In this document: positions 23,101 through 36,441 of the stretch, one piece after another
Layout: each line of letters starts with the position of its first letter
Numbering within the stretch: position 1 is the first letter of the stretch
Assembly (NCBI GenBank): GCA_021018815.1
Contig: JAITYX010000085.1
Span: forward strand, 868,001-932,000
Direction of reading: 5' to 3'
DNA length: 64,000 nt
From: Talinum fruticosum
Lineage: Eukaryota > Streptophyta > Magnoliopsida > Caryophyllales > Talinaceae
The notes under the pieces: generated by a model
The model's database searches: none
Told to the model about the DNA's origin: nothing
The model's input: the letters and a program-made list of their open reading frames with translations, nothing else
Translations under genes and position numbers: made by a program

Positions 23101-23881
23101 CCAGCAGTGAATGCTGGAGATACATATCTGATTTATTTATTTAATAATTGGATTTGACAATATGTTCTCAACGTGGGTGTGATAAAACTGTGGGTAACTG
23201 TGAAGTCATCAATCAATATTGTCTTCTATTTTGTTCATTGACAAACCAATCAAAGCTACCGAAGAGATTTTATTACAATTTCCTTATAGCTCCAACTTGA
23301 TGTTGATACTGACTTGGGACCTCAGAAAGGAACTTTATCTAAAGTTGAGATGCCAAAGATAATAGTGACAAGATTCTTATCTAAAAATAGCCTATGTATC
23401 CTTTAGGATGAATGATCTCGGTTGAAATTCTCCTAGGATACTCATTACACCTGCTGGGCTTTTGTTTTCCTAATGCTGTTTGGGTGCATGTGAGATATAA
23501 GACCCTTTAGCATAAAGCAGATGCCCATAGGTTTTGGATAAAATACACAATCTCATACTCTTAGTTTATAAGGAGACCAATACTTTACCATATAAGCATC
23601 TGCTTTACATTTTCTTCTTCCTTTTCTTTGAAGGGACAACAACATATGAAAATGGCGATGTCATGGTCACTGTAACTACAAGTGATATCACTCCTGAAGA
23701 AGCTGAGCATCCAAGGGAAAAGTCAGCTGTGCCATCACCACCATTGTCGACTGGAGGAGCTGGGAAAAAGCGTAATATTCCCGTTAGCAAGAAGAAGCCT
23801 TTTAAAAAAGCAACCAAAGGTAAATCCCGCCCAAAGCTACATACTAAAAGGGACCGAAAGAAAGGCAAGAAAAGGAACTAG
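20115..23881 (+). CDS. Nucleolar protein 12 / ribosomal RNA-processing protein 17 homologue
   Basis: Four coding exons join in frame: 20,115-20,239, 21,081-21,186, 22,551-22,668 and 23,634-23,881 (TAG). They total 597 bp, or 198 aa, with GT-AG introns throughout. The exon 1-2 join gives SVTFNEKDLRDFVSGFHKRK, followed by a long R/K/E helix. This is the Nol12 (Rrp17) family core. The middle is acidic (DGEDLELDDEPEL) and the C-terminus is extremely basic (KPFKKATKGKSRP...KRDRKKGKKRN), fitting a nucleolar RNA-binding protein. Known family role: 5'-end rRNA processing in large-subunit biogenesis (yeast Rrp17 is a 5'-3' exonuclease). The start was chosen because it is the first ATG in the frame and is followed at once by MEEEVEGVAVV. 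All exons are intact. Confidence 0.9.
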
Positions 23882-26800
23882 CTTTGTAACAGTGTGATTT
23901 TGTCACTTCCATTTACTTGCTCAAGCCCTACATCTATGCCCTTTGAGTAAATGATGTTTGCAAGTTGCGACTGCTGTTGCTTTCTCTTGCTAAACTTACT
24001 GTTACCAGAATTGAAAGGAAATCAACTTATTTTGTGTCATATTCTCTGGAATCTGGATAGTTTTAACTTACACCATGTGGTCCATGGAGAATATTTTTGT
24101 GGTCATCACTTTATGCAACAATTGGGAAGCTATGTCTTGGTGATATACTCAGTTGACGGTGATTACTCATTGCCTCACCATTTAGCCTCCTTGTTGCATA
24201 GTCTGATTGTAGGGGCGGATCTATGTGTTGAGGGGGACCGTGTGGGAAAAGGGCCCCTTAACGGCTTATAGGCAAATGACAGACAGAAAGAAATCTCTAA
24301 GGTAGAAGACTTTGTATGCCTTGCTGTAAATTTTCCTGCAGCATTATCATATTTGAATTGCATTGCCTCAACAATGAATACATAGTTCACAATAATTGTC
24401 TGAAAAATGGATTGGTCTTTTCGGTTTCCCAAGTTATATGGCATTTTCCGTGCCGCTGCCCGTCTCTTTCTCATGGACACACACATACATACGAACGTGT
24501 GTGAACACAAGACACAAAAAAAAAAGCATACATTCTCTCTCTTTCTCGGCTTTTATCCACCCCACCGTTGGGTCAATGTTAGTCCGACCTGGGCGAGCTA
24601 ATTGATTTGAACAACTAATGGCCTAGTAGTCTGGCCGTTTGTTCGTACTATGGCTCAAGGACTAGTCCTTTTAGTTCAACTGGACATACTCGTACCTTGG
24701 ACAGAGAAACAGTTATTGGAATAGCTCATCTTATCACTCCCGAATTGTTGCTCTTTCTCCAAATCTTCTGATGTGGGATAGATCATGCTCCCTGGAGCAC
24801 TTTACAATTAGTCAACTACATTCTACCATACCATTCTTTTAATTTCTGTAAGGGAGAAATTAGTTTTTTTTTGCTTTAATGGATCGGTCAAAAGATTATA
24901 CTAATAAAGTTGTAATACATGAAATGGCTTCAGATGCTCCAGATTCCGCATCAAAAGTTTAATATAGATCACCAACCAATTCTTGGTTATCTAGCATAAT
25001 GCTTGTTTTTCGAGGGTTTTACAATCCACACGCCTTTCAAAAAAGAAAATGGATCCATACATTAGGAATGGTCAACCACAGTTATACCATTCATTCTTAT
25101 TTACCATGAAGGACTAAACACATTTTTCTTAGTGGATGACAATACAATTATCTTACAATCTGCCAAGAAATATCAACATATTTTATAAGATTTACTTTCT
25201 CCGTCTAAAAAAGAATGTTTTTTATTCCTTTTTGAAATATGTTCAAACTACTCTTGTTTTGAATTTAAAAACAAAATTAGTGAAAAAGATGGACGATTAA
25301 AATGACTTTTTGAATTCAAATGTCATGGATATTTTGTCCTTAAAAGAGATCAAATCGTGAGGAAAAGAAAACCGAAATGAAATTGAAGAGTTTGTAAACT
25401 TTGCGCAGGATGTAATGAGATTGAGGCGGTGTCATAGAGTGAAATGAGGCAAAAAGGTTGGGTGTTTCCAGTGATAAAGGTGGCTTTGACCTGACCTGAG
25501 CTGACCCCCACATCTCCAAGATAATAAATTTTTGGATTCTAAGAACGCATTTGTATCCTTAAGCCAAGCTGAAAGCCACATGCCTTAGTGATTTTGTTTA
25601 GTAAGACCAATGCCCCCTCCCTCCCTCCCTCACACATAATTACATACCCAACTGTCATTAACTCTAATATTCTTTTCTACGCCCATATTTATTCATTGAT
25701 TCGCTCATTAATACTTCGGCATCTTTACACTAACTGTCATGCACTTATTTTTTGTCAGATTCCAATCATCATTAACTGCTTGCACTTAGTTTCAAGTAAT
25801 CAAAGGGTTGACCCTCACTTGACCTATATCTTTAGTATAACTAACCCTCTTAACTTCTTTAATGATCTCACCCAAAAAAATGTTCATTGGACATATAATG
25901 TTCAAGTAATCAAAGAGGAAATATAATGTTCATATGAGAAATTTATTAATGTACTTGGTTTTTGCTCCAAATAAATTTGGTTATGAGAGCTAAACAAGAA
26001 TTTGCTACGGTAACAACAGTACTCCAAGGACAAATCTTGTTGAAGTATATGTTAGAATGATCCAAATATCGACAATCTAAAATCTTTTGGTAGAGAGGTA
26101 GAATCTATTCGACAATGTTTTTTAAGATTATTAATGATATATTGATTTAATATGATTGATAGAATATAATTTAATAGGTTCATCTAGTCATTCATTGTAT
26201 TGCTTAAACTCTCACTCTAACTAGGTTAATATTAATTTCTATGCAATGGGTTTATCTTCTTTTTTTTTTTTTTACTTTTGGCGCATATGAGGCGCAAAAG
26301 CGACATATGTGGGATTCAAATTTTGGAATGACTTTGTTAATTTCACCTTCTAATATATAGATTTGTAGATAGACGCAAAGTGGGACATATTTTACTTTGC
26401 TTTTTATACTATGTTGATTTTAGCTTTACACATTTTAATCTTTTAGAAGATCTTATGACACTCTAACCAGCACTCAATTGTAATACATTAATAAAATGGC
26501 CACCAAATATTATTATTAATGCGACACAACTAAATAAAAATATAAAAATATCAGCGCAAAAATCCGATCTCTAGGAAATAAACCAATAGTTATTGGGGGA
26601 GTGTTGTGACTCGTAATTAATTCTTTGAATGTTTAGATCAAGTTGCACTTGTAGCGTTAGTCAACGAGGCATCCTGTTTGTACTATATTTACAAACTTAC
26701 TTCAAAAGTTCTGTTTACTTTCTCTCTTCTTTATGTTATAAATTATGTTTTGACTCCATGAGGGTGTCCAATATATAATACATAATAGACTTATTTTGAG

Positions 26801-27479
26801 TCAAATGATTAGACCTAATAAAAAAATTATTTATCTTATGCAAGATATCTTATCAAAAAATATTTTAGAGATACTGTAATATTTGGGCTAAGGATAATAA
26901 TTTATTTACAAATTATTTTTATTTACATCCTTAAATACTATATATTAGTAGCCTCTAAATAACAAGTTATGTTTTTCTTTGTTCAGATAAGACAAAAAAA
27001 AAGTATAATATAATAAAGGAGACAAAAATCGAACTTCAAACTTAATATAAGTCAAGATCTCAATCTTAACACTTGATGATCACTTAATTAATACCTTATT
27101 TATAAATAAAAGTTATCTTAATAGTAATACACTACGGTAAAAATAAAAATTATCTTAATAGTAATACACTACCGTAAGAGACTAATTAGGGAAAAACTTT
27201 TTGTTAAAATTTTTGGATTGAAATAGTAGATTCAAAATATATTTTAAAAAATTAAGAAGCATTAATGGTCACTAACTATAACCTACAATCATGTTGCTAT
27301 GGGTGGAGTCATGTGCCCCAATGAAATAAATATTCAATTATTTGCACCACTCTCGTGGGACCCAACTATATTTCTTTTAATTTCGAAATCAAATCATTAA
27401 ATATTAACCATTTTTAATTAAATTATTATTATTTTTCATAGCTTGTCAATTGCCTGCTCGTGTACTTTTTATTTTTTTA
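23882..27479. other. 3' region of the Nol12-like gene and intergenic DNA
   Basis: No further host gene is seen. A TAGGGGCGGATCTATG motif near 24,211 resembles a hAT-type end without a partner. TTTCTCCGTCTAAAAAAG near 25,196 resembles a Stowaway end, also without a partner. A short tandem duplication (period about 38) lies at 27,112-27,177, around ATCTTAATAGTAATACACTA. The rest is A/T-rich. Confidence 0.5.
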
Positions 27480-27880
27480 ATCGTGATGATTAGAGATTGG
27501 ATCAAGCCGACAAAGAATCTCTTAATCGAACGGCAGGTGGCCAATTAATTGTCAAACTAACCACCAATCAAAAACCCCGTCCACACGGAGATTACGTAGT
27601 CTGCACCGCACACGATAATTCCCCTCTCCAATAGCCACGTGCGTCAGCCTTGAAATTAGTGAAAATTTTGTCTGATTGGCGCTTTAATCAACGGCCCTGA
27701 TTTATTCGGCACTCAACTAAGTCCAGATCATTTCAGCGCCGCCCCAAACCAAACGGATTCAGCTGACTCAGCTCAAAGACTCAAAAGTAAAATTTAAAAA
27801 CAATGCGCCACTATTTATTTATTTTCCTTCCAAAGTATATATAAATATTTTTCCTTTTGTGGGTTTTGCTTTACATAGAT
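27480..27880 (+). promoter_or_regulatory. Promoter-like island without an identifiable gene
   Basis: A GC-richer patch in very A/T-rich DNA. It contains a G-box core CACGTG at 27,636-27,641, a TGACTCAGC (GCN4/AP-1-type) site at 27,764-27,772, and a good TATA box GTATATATAAATA near 27,835-27,847. Start-like sequence TTTACATAGATGG follows about 30 bp later. No protein-like ORF follows. It could drive a non-coding RNA, be the promoter of a lost gene, or be a transposon fragment. Confidence 0.35.
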
Positions 27881-27889
27881 GGATGGAAA

Positions 27890-30130
27890 AATGAAATTGT
27901 TTTGTCATTTACACCCTAATTGGATTTTCATATGTTATCTAGCTTGAGTCGTGTTTCACACAATTTTGTGTTCGTAGCTTATAACAACTCCCGCTGTATT
28001 TCTTCATATATTATTATTGATTATTTTTTAAAAAAATATAAACAAAACAGTTAAAATAATAATTATAGATAAATTATTGTACTTCTTATGTACTTCATTA
28101 GTTACTTATTAACAATTGGATGAACCATGTAACTTTTATATTAATAATCACCATAAGTCTATATTTACAATTGGATGAACCATGTAACTTTTATATTAAT
28201 ATGGTAATATAAAACACATGATATGATACTATCATAATTGTCGGATGTAGTTATAGCTAGCTTTATGGATAATTTAGACAATAATAAGTATGTGAAAATA
28301 AAACTTTTAAAAATAAAATTTGTATGGAAATAACAATTCAGTTATTCCAATTACTGTGTATAATTTCTATCAAAAAAATCATTGTCTATAATAAATTTTT
28401 TAATATAATACTTCACTTTTGATAGTTATGAAATACTAATGTTACATTAGTTGTATAAAAAATTAAAAGAAAAAAATACTCATATCAAATATTTCATATA
28501 TATTTATCATAACTCTCTTTAACCCATCAATTTTTACATTAAAAAATAAAATTATTGTTATTATGTGCATATATGTCACTTCATCTACATGGTATAGTTC
28601 TGCACCCAAAAAAAAATCTGCATGGTATAGTCTATTAATATATTTTTTATTTGCATTTGCAAAGTTTATACAAAATTTTATTTAGACCAATAAATTATTT
28701 TAACATTGTACTTGGATTGACGGAAGAGAAGTCATTTAATTTAGTTAATTTATTTTGGGATATTAAGTGTTAGTTAATGTAGGTGAAATTATCTTATAAA
28801 AACTTATCATAAATATCAATGTAATGCAAAACACAACTTACTTTAGTATGTCTTTTATTTTATATCATGTTCATTATCTCACAATAATTTATCATAAGAT
28901 CAATTACACCTAAAATTTTGCATTTAAATAGAGAAAAATTAAGGAGAATCTTTCACCGCGTACCCCAATACCTCAATTTTCATTCACACCAAAATTAAAA
29001 GTACTATAAGGCTCTGCTCGACAATAGCGTTTGGAGTAACTTTTAACGTTTTGACTAAGTCAAGATACTAAGCAACCAAATATTAGTGTTAGTAAAGTAA
29101 TGTTTTAACTAGCATTTATAATAGCTTATAACGTTTCAAATAATTTTTCCGAAAAGTTAAGAATATTAGTTTTTCACATTTAAAAGTAGCGTTTCATAAT
29201 TTTTTGACAAAAACATTCCTTCATTAATTTATATTTGGTAAATTATTTATATCTCGTTTACGTCAATTTATAATAATCAACTAATTTAACCGCAAAATTT
29301 ACTCGAACACATTTATTCAACAACTTAGTTGAACAACTATTCGCTAACGACTAAAATCTAACCCCTATCGGCTACTTAAATAGCTATCAATTACACAAAC
29401 AACTATTCGTTACTCAAACAACTTATTTTGTCAAACATGATCCAAGTCAAGTCATCCACCTACCTTTCTTATTTCTATTCATCATTTACCTTTGACCTAT
29501 TTCATTCTAATAAGGAAAATAAGCTTGAGATGTGCATCATCATGTGAAGTGCGATTCACAATACTTTTAGAAAGAGCATAACACAGTGCATTTCAAAAAA
29601 AGCTACCTTCATTTAACGAACTATGAGATTGAAAAAATACAACTTTAACATGGAGTTATATAAGATAGGGAGTGATAGTGAATCTTACAACAAACGTACA
29701 TATTTCTATGTTCTAAGTTTAGGATGACTTTTTAGTTATTATTCTATCATTTGAATTACGAATAAAATTAGACCACAAATTTTAATCTATTGATCCTCAT
29801 TTACAAATCATATAATAGACGTGGGTTTATATATTTAAGTTAACATATATGATATTTTGTTCTAATTTTTTAACATCTACTCCTTATTTTTACGGTCCTT
29901 ATTGTAAATAAAAATAAATTTTATCTTCCAAATTATACATGTCTGTGTACCTATAAATTTAAGTCTATCCATCCTCATTTGGCTCAAATACGCTGATTTT
30001 CATATTAGAAATCAACTCGTTTTGTACGGTATTATTTTCCAAAGAAGGGCATTCTTGTCCTTCGTAGATCAACAAATGTAGACTTGAGTGATACTACTTT
30101 TTTTCTTTTCCTTTTTTTTGGAATGAACAG
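27890..30130. other. A/T-rich upstream region of the CBP60 gene
   Basis: No protein-like ORF. A 34-bp unit starting ACAATTGGATGAACCATG is directly repeated at 28,112-28,145 and 28,167-28,200. Otherwise I see only low-complexity A/T. Confidence 0.6.
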
Positions 30131-30158
30131 TGAGCACAAACTCAAACAGCTCCCCTGG

Positions 30159-30174
30159 TCTCTCTCTCTCTCTC
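30159..30174 (+). promoter_or_regulatory. CT-rich patch near the CBP60 transcription start
   Basis: TCTCTCTCTCTCTC just upstream of the leader, typical of plant core-promoter Y patches. No TATA box is convincing here. Confidence 0.4.
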
Positions 30175-30298
30175 CAAAATCATTTTAAACGCGGTATTCC
30201 CCAGCCCCTGTATTGAAGCCGTCAGTGCTCAAGGAAAATTCGCAGAGCTTTCGTTGAACATTCTCACCCCCTTCAAAAAAGACCGCTCTCTGTTTCAG

Positions 30299-30518
30299 GT
30301 ATTGCCTTTTCCCGCTCTCTTTTCTCTCTCTCTCCTCTCTTGTTAAATTTGTTGAAATTCCGTTTCACCGATTATGTAGAGTTTAAATTTTCTGTTTCTC
30401 TTGTCCGGGGTTGGATCAGATAAGGCTTAAAGAAGCTTTGATATAAAAGACTAGTTAAAGAGAACAAAAAGCTTTGATTCCTTTGGATTTTTGCTATTAT
30501 TTTTTACCCCCTCCCCAG
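30299..30518 (+). other. Probable 5'-UTR intron of the CBP60 gene
   Basis: The donor CAG|GTATTG and the acceptor CTCCCCAG|AT bracket a T-rich 220-bp stretch ahead of the start codon. Leader introns are common in plant CBP60 genes. It is inferred from splice motifs only. Confidence 0.45.
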
Positions 30519-30547
30519 ATCCGTTTTGTTTTAAGGAGCTGAGAATA

Positions 30548-33500
30548 ATGCAGACTAGGTACATGGAGAGATCGAATAGTATGCTGGGGAGAGAGAAACG
30601 AGCTCTAGATTCAAGCTCTACTGCTGATGAAGACGGTCAACCTGAGCGGAAGCGCCCTGCTTTAGCTAGGTTTCATTCTCTCTCTCTCTCTAAATTTGGT
30701 TTAGTCGATTGATTTGATTATTACTAAACATGGGTGTTGGATTTTTCTGGGTTTTGATTGGTGTTGTTGATTCTCTTGATAAATGCCGACAATGGGCAAT
30801 TAATGCTTGAGATTTCATTTTAGTAGTTTTTTGGACATTCTGGTGTGGGGGCTTTGTTTGTTCGATTTCCTGATTAAGTAAGAATTATGTTCATTTAGTG
30901 TGTCAATTTCAGATGAACGGTTGAAAAACAAAGAAATTTGTCATTTCATGTCATGTTTTTTGGGTGGGGTGAGTGGTTGGGTTGGTGGGTGAGAGATAAT
31001 AATTGGCAACATGGGAGTTCTTCAAGCCAAAGGGACCTTTTTTTATTGCTATTGTAGATAACTTATGGTTATAGATGAGATTTACCAATTATATACATTA
31101 ATTTGAAATCAAGTTTTCTAGTCACCCTCAAGAGAAAAATTTAAAAAAAAAGGAAGAAATTTTCGAGTCATCTTGGCTACTAACCGAAGTATAAGTTCTC
31201 TCTTGGCCTTGAATTTTCTCTTTACTTTGTGGTTCATGGATTGTTAAAGATTGTGAAGAGGTTTTATATTGATGGGGTGGAATAATTTGTATGAGTTTCT
31301 TGAGACTGTGGTCTGGGGAGGTTTAGGTGTATTGAGCTCATTTTCTCATAATATGAGATTTTCACTCTCTTTGGGTTGATAATGCATTTGAGCTGCGTAA
31401 TTGCTTGGTGGTTTCTGATGCTTATATTTTCAAATTTTATTACTGTGCAGTGTGATTGTTGAAGCTCTTAAGGTGGATAGTCTGCAGAGGCTATGCTCAT
31501 CACTGGAACCTATTCTTCGGAGAGTTGTAAGATTATTAAACTTATGTATGAATCTTTTCTTAACAAATGGGGGCAGTTTTGCGCAAAAATGTTTGAAATT
31601 AATGGTTGAAGAGTTTAAAAGTATCAGTAGCATAGAAGGCGCTGTTTGCATATACACATAAATAATAGTATATTTTAGTTTAGGGTAGCTATCACATCCA
31701 TGTTTGAACATCTCTGATGCCGTGCTTATCCCCAATAATGAGCAGGTTAGTGAAGAAGTTGAGCGTGCTTTGGCAAAGTTGGGGCCTGCAAAGCTTGGTG
31801 GCAGGTATTGTTTACTTCTGCCTTATTGGAGTTTTAGCTTAATTGACTTACATATGCTGCATTTATTATATTGTATCTTGTCTTGTATGTTAATGAACAT
31901 GTTTTGGAATTTTCACATACGAAAGCTCACGAGCATGTCAACTTCTGATTTTGAGAGTCAAATAATTCCTTTTTTTTCTTCAATGTTCCCTTTCAAACGG
32001 AAAAAAACAATTCTTAACAATGTTAACTCGCTTCCAAAGACTTCCAATGTAATTTTATGGATGCTTTATTCATGTTTTACTTGGCCTATTCTCTGACTTC
32101 TGATAGTCCCCTTTATGCACAAGAAATATACTTATTTTCAATTTGTTGAAGAACTTTGACAACTTCTTGCTTCTCATTTCATTCTTTTGACTTGCTTGTG
32201 GCTCTTTAATGTCTTGTTGTCATAAACGTTATGTGTTGCACCCGGGAGCATGGTACATGATGCCTCCAGGTGCTGTATTTATGCACATTGGTAGAGAACG
32301 TTCTTCCAGGTGCTATTTCATAAACCTAAAAACATGCATGTTATTCCCCTTTTCCTCTGTTATGTTCATTCTGAAAATTGAACTTTGGAGTTAATTAAAT
32401 GTAGGTCTTCTCCCAAGCGGATAGAAGGGCCTGATGGGAGGAATTTGCAGCTGCACTTCAGGACTAGGTTGTCGTTACCCCTTTTCACTGGTGGAAAAGT
32501 GGAAGGAGAACAAGGGGCTGCGGTTCACATTGTCTTAATTGATTCCACTACTGGACAGCTTGTCACAACAGGTCAAGAGTCCGCTGCAAAACTGGATATT
32601 GTTGTGCTCGAGGGTGATTTCAACAATGAAGATGATGATAATTGGACGGAAGAGGAGTTTGAGAGTCATGTAGTTAAGGAGCGTGAAGGAAAGAGACCCC
32701 TTCTAACTGGAGACTTGCAGGTGATACTGAAAGAGGGTGTAGGAACTCTAGGGGAGCTCACATTCACCGATAACTCTAGTTGGATAAGAAGCAGACAATT
32801 CAGACTGGGTCTGAAGTTGGCTTCTGGTTGTTGTGAAGGTATTCGCATTCGTGAGGCAAAGACCGAAGCCTTTACGGTCAAGGATCACAGAGGAGAATGT
32901 AAGTCTATAGACCAAAATTTATATTATCTTTTACATGTAGATTTGTACTTCTGCCACCTGGTTGTTTGCTTAGTGACTCTCCCTTCCATCTCATTATATC
33001 GTCAAATTATCAGCTAGGGTGCTCTTATTCCCCACCCCCTCCCCAGAAGAAAAAGGAAAGAAAATTGCATGTATGTTACTTCTCTCCCTTCCAGGTTTTT
33101 TCCATTGATTTTTGGTTGCACAGAATACTTTCAACTGCTTTTAAATTAGATTTTCACTAGTTTAGTTTGCTGTAGATATATTTTCAAAGACTGAAAATGT
33201 TTCGCCTCATATGGAACCAGCCTCTTTGCTTACCAAGGTTAAGGTTCTGTACATCTGGGTCTTCGCAAACTCTGCTTTGGTGGGGTCCATATTGCATTTT
33301 GCTGTTGTTTGTTTTTTATTGTGCAATTCTCTCTGCATATCTGCATATGTTCCTATCCTTGTCTCTCTGAGCTCCTTGCTAATTGAGCAACCTGGTCGGT
33401 TATTTGTCTGCTGTAGTGTATAAGAAACATTATCCTCCAGCACTGAATGATGAAGTCTGGAGATTGGAGAAAATCGGGAAAGATGGGGCTTTCCACAAGA

Positions 33501-35692
33501 GGCTGAATAAAGCTGGAATTGTTACAGTAGAAGATTTCTTGCGTTTTGTTGTCCGTGATCCACAGAGACTGCGAAATGTAAGAATGTTAAATTTTCCCTT
33601 CAATGGTAATCCGATCTTGGTGGTTCAATTTAACTTATCTGAAAAATACTTGTAGATACTTGGAAGTGGCATGTCAAATAAGATGTGGGATGCTCTTGTG
33701 GAGCATGCAAAGACGTGCGTACTAAGCGGGAAGCTCTACATCTACTATCCTGATGGTCCACAAGGCATTGGTGTAATTTTTAACAGCATCTATGAGTTTA
33801 GCGGTTTAATTGCCAGTGGTCAATACTTCTCAGCTGATTCTCTCAGTGACAGTCAGAAGGTTGGTACATTATGGTCCCTTTGCAACTACCATTTTGCCCT
33901 TAGTTTTGTTCAAGTTTTGGAATCCGGTGTATTGCTTGCTACTCTTGCTGTCCCGTTGGCCACCATGGTTTCCTTATATGAAAGGTGATAAACTTCATGG
34001 AACATTTAATTGGTTTTAGTTTTACATGCCTATAAGTTCGGGGACTTAGAACAAGTGACGAGGTGGGGACAAATTGCTTTTCTTGGAAGTGGACCAAATC
34101 CATTGCTAAAACTTGGACAGTGTGCTTCATGTTTACTTGAGTAAGAATGGTGGCTATTAGGGGTTTAGAAGAGCGGCATACTTTTGGGAAATCTGATCAC
34201 TTTATAAATATTCTAATGCTAGATTCTTCTTGAATACTAGGGCTGAAAAACCTCATTTTTATTGCAGATCTATGCAGACACATTAATAAAAAAAGCATAT
34301 GACAATTGGATGCATGTTGTGGAGTATGATGGGAAGTCTCTCTTGAGCTTAAAACAGAGCAAGAGTGGAGATTCTTCGAGGACTGAAGCTCCAATTGCCC
34401 AGCCAAATCCCAACTTCTACGCCCATCAACTCCCTTTACCAAGTGTACCAGTTCCAGCTGCTCCTGAGCAGCCTTCCATAGATTCTGGTCTCAAGATTGG
34501 AGGTACAAATGAATATGTTTTAAGCAACTGCAAGTATCGAAGAGCTCCTTGCTCCCCTTTCACGTTGCCAACTGCAATAATAGTGAATGATACATGGAGC
34601 AAACACAGCTAGATCTGGAAAAATTCATTGGTCCTTGGCCTGGAAGACCTGAAGTCATACCCAAATCAAACGTGAAATAACTCAGCCTGATTCTGACTAG
34701 ATACAAACCAAATTTGACATCTTCATTACTAGTTTTCGTTGTATTTTTCTTGACAAGCTTATTTCTCAAATGAATGGTGAACCCTATCAACTGAATCCTA
34801 AATAATCTGAACTGGATATTTCGTCAACCATTTTGATATGAAGCGACCATATCCAAATATGAAGTTTTACGGAAATGTTTGAAGCCGAACTATGAACAGT
34901 TTCTCGAAGACATCGTAGCTAATTGGTCTAAGAGTCCTTTCCATTGCTTTTCTTGCACAAAGGTATATAGTGTCATATCATTATCATAACTCCTAATATG
35001 GTTGAAGTCTAAAAAAATCTCTGGTTGATTTTATTGGCATGGTTACGGTTAATAATCTGAAACTTAGTTCATGTAATTGCATTTGTATCTGCTGCATTGG
35101 TTTTTGGACGCTGACATACCTCTCACTTTCAGGTTTAAGTGATGTCGTAGGTGCAAGATACAATATTCAGGGACAGACAATTAACCTGAATGGATCTGCT
35201 CAGTTCAATGCTGCCTCACTTCTACCTCAAAATCAGTTCATTGGTGCTTCTGGTCTAAGCCAACCTTCTAGAAACAACAATGCATTATCTCTTGGACCTC
35301 CCCAAGCATCCTTGACAGGATTCCAGCCTGTTGGAACAATAAATTTCCCAAATAATTACAGGGGTAGTGACGATATGTTATCAGAGGAAGAGATTCGTAT
35401 GAGAAGCCATGAAATGCTTGAACATGAAGATATGCAGCACTTGCTTCGCATATTTGGGATGGGTGGCCATGCTCAGACTTCTGTCAATGAGCCTGAAAAT
35501 GGGTATCCGTATTCTGCGCCTTATGCACCCTCACCAGCAATAAACTTCAACTTTGATGAAGATAAGGTTCGGTCATCAGGAAAAGCTGTTGTGGGATGGC
35601 TCAAGCTTAAAGCAGCCCTTAGGTGGGGAATCTTTATCAGGAAGAAAGCTGCTGAGAGACGAGCTCAACTTGTCGAGTTGGAAGACACATAG
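30548..35692 (+). CDS. CBP60B: CBP60-family calmodulin-binding protein, CBP60B-like
   Basis: Eight coding exons join without a break: 30,548-30,669, 31,451-31,526, 31,746-31,804, 32,405-32,898, 33,417-33,577, 33,656-33,859, 34,268-34,502 and 35,133-35,692 (TAG). They total 1,911 bp, or 636 aa. The N-terminus [12 protein letters not shown] and basic [10 protein letters not shown] match CBP60B-type proteins. The conserved core runs from [18 protein letters not shown] through [28 protein letters not shown] and [17 protein letters not shown] to [17 protein letters not shown] (to about residue 370). A Gln/Asn/Pro-rich stretch follows. The C-terminal basic amphipathic segment, [20 protein letters not shown] (about residues 605-625), is the expected calmodulin-binding site of the CBP60A-F type. 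Known family role: Ca2+-responsive nuclear transcription factors in immunity and development. B versus C/D paralogue needs a tree. Confidence 0.93.
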
Positions 35693-36237
35693 ATATATGG
35701 CCTATAATACCAGAGGTCTCCAAATTTAATTATGATATGGTAAGGCACCTCTTCTTCTTGCTCATGTTGCTAATTCTCCTTCAAATATGCTTTAGCATGA
35801 GCAAAGAGCTATCTCCCTCTCTCACGGTGCCAGAAGTCCAAGTCCTTGTTTGTGCTGGCTATGCTTAAGATCAATGGCACAAACTGGGATAAGCAAGCTC
35901 GGGTGAAAATGCCGGATATCAGAGAGTTGGTTTAACCTTCTACCAAAATGAGAGGGTTTGAGATCTACTTGGTCTCCCTCCAATGCTTGCCAAGGTCTTA
36001 ATCGCACCTTGCCTTTTAAAGGTCTGCCTTGTCTCTGGAGTGTTCTTGTGTACTTTATGTATTATGACTAGTTAGATATGATCTAACATAGCAAATATCA
36101 GTTGTATTTATTGTTTAATTCTATAGTTTTCAGTGGTAGTTGACTCAATTACCCACATCAACTCTATGCTTGCTTGAAAGTTGAATCAATTCATGATTTT
36201 GCCTTTTGAATCCATGTGATAATTTGAATGATATTAT
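35693..36237 (+). other. 3' UTR and downstream flank of CBP60B
   Basis: No ORF of note. T-rich stretches near 36,100 could serve polyadenylation, but I cannot place the site. Confidence 0.4.
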
Positions 36238-36441
36238 GGCATGTTCGACTTTATATGAAAAATAGAGTTTATTTATGTTTTATATTTGTTTATGTTTTTT
36301 TATGTTCATTTATTTACGTCCGTTTATGTTCGTTTCTTATTTAATAACTCATTTCTGTTATGTTTGTTTTTGTACCGTTTATGTTCGTTTATGTTTATTT
36401 TTCTATTTTTGTGTGTTTTGTATGTAAGTTCGAACATGTCC
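36238..36441. mobile_element. MITE-like element with internal TTTATGTTCG repeats, copy 1
   Basis: Inverted ends: GGCATGTTCGACTTTATATG at the left, and on the other strand GGACATGTTCGAACTTACAT at the right. Both sides are flanked by TAT. The interior is an irregular array of TTTATGTTCG-like decamers. A second, longer copy is at 41,974-42,269. Confidence 0.7.

Noticed and set aside
24205..24260. TAGGGGCGGATCTATG, like a hAT MITE end
   Set aside because: No inverted partner or 8-bp duplication found within the next kilobase.
25195..25240. TTTCTCCGTCTAAAAAAG, like a Stowaway MITE end
   Set aside because: No inverted partner or TA duplication seen downstream; too short to call.
32209..32394. Open frame between CBP60B exons 3 and 4
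   Set aside because: It lies in an intron. The exon 3-4 splice is in phase without it, and CBP60 relatives have no such segment.
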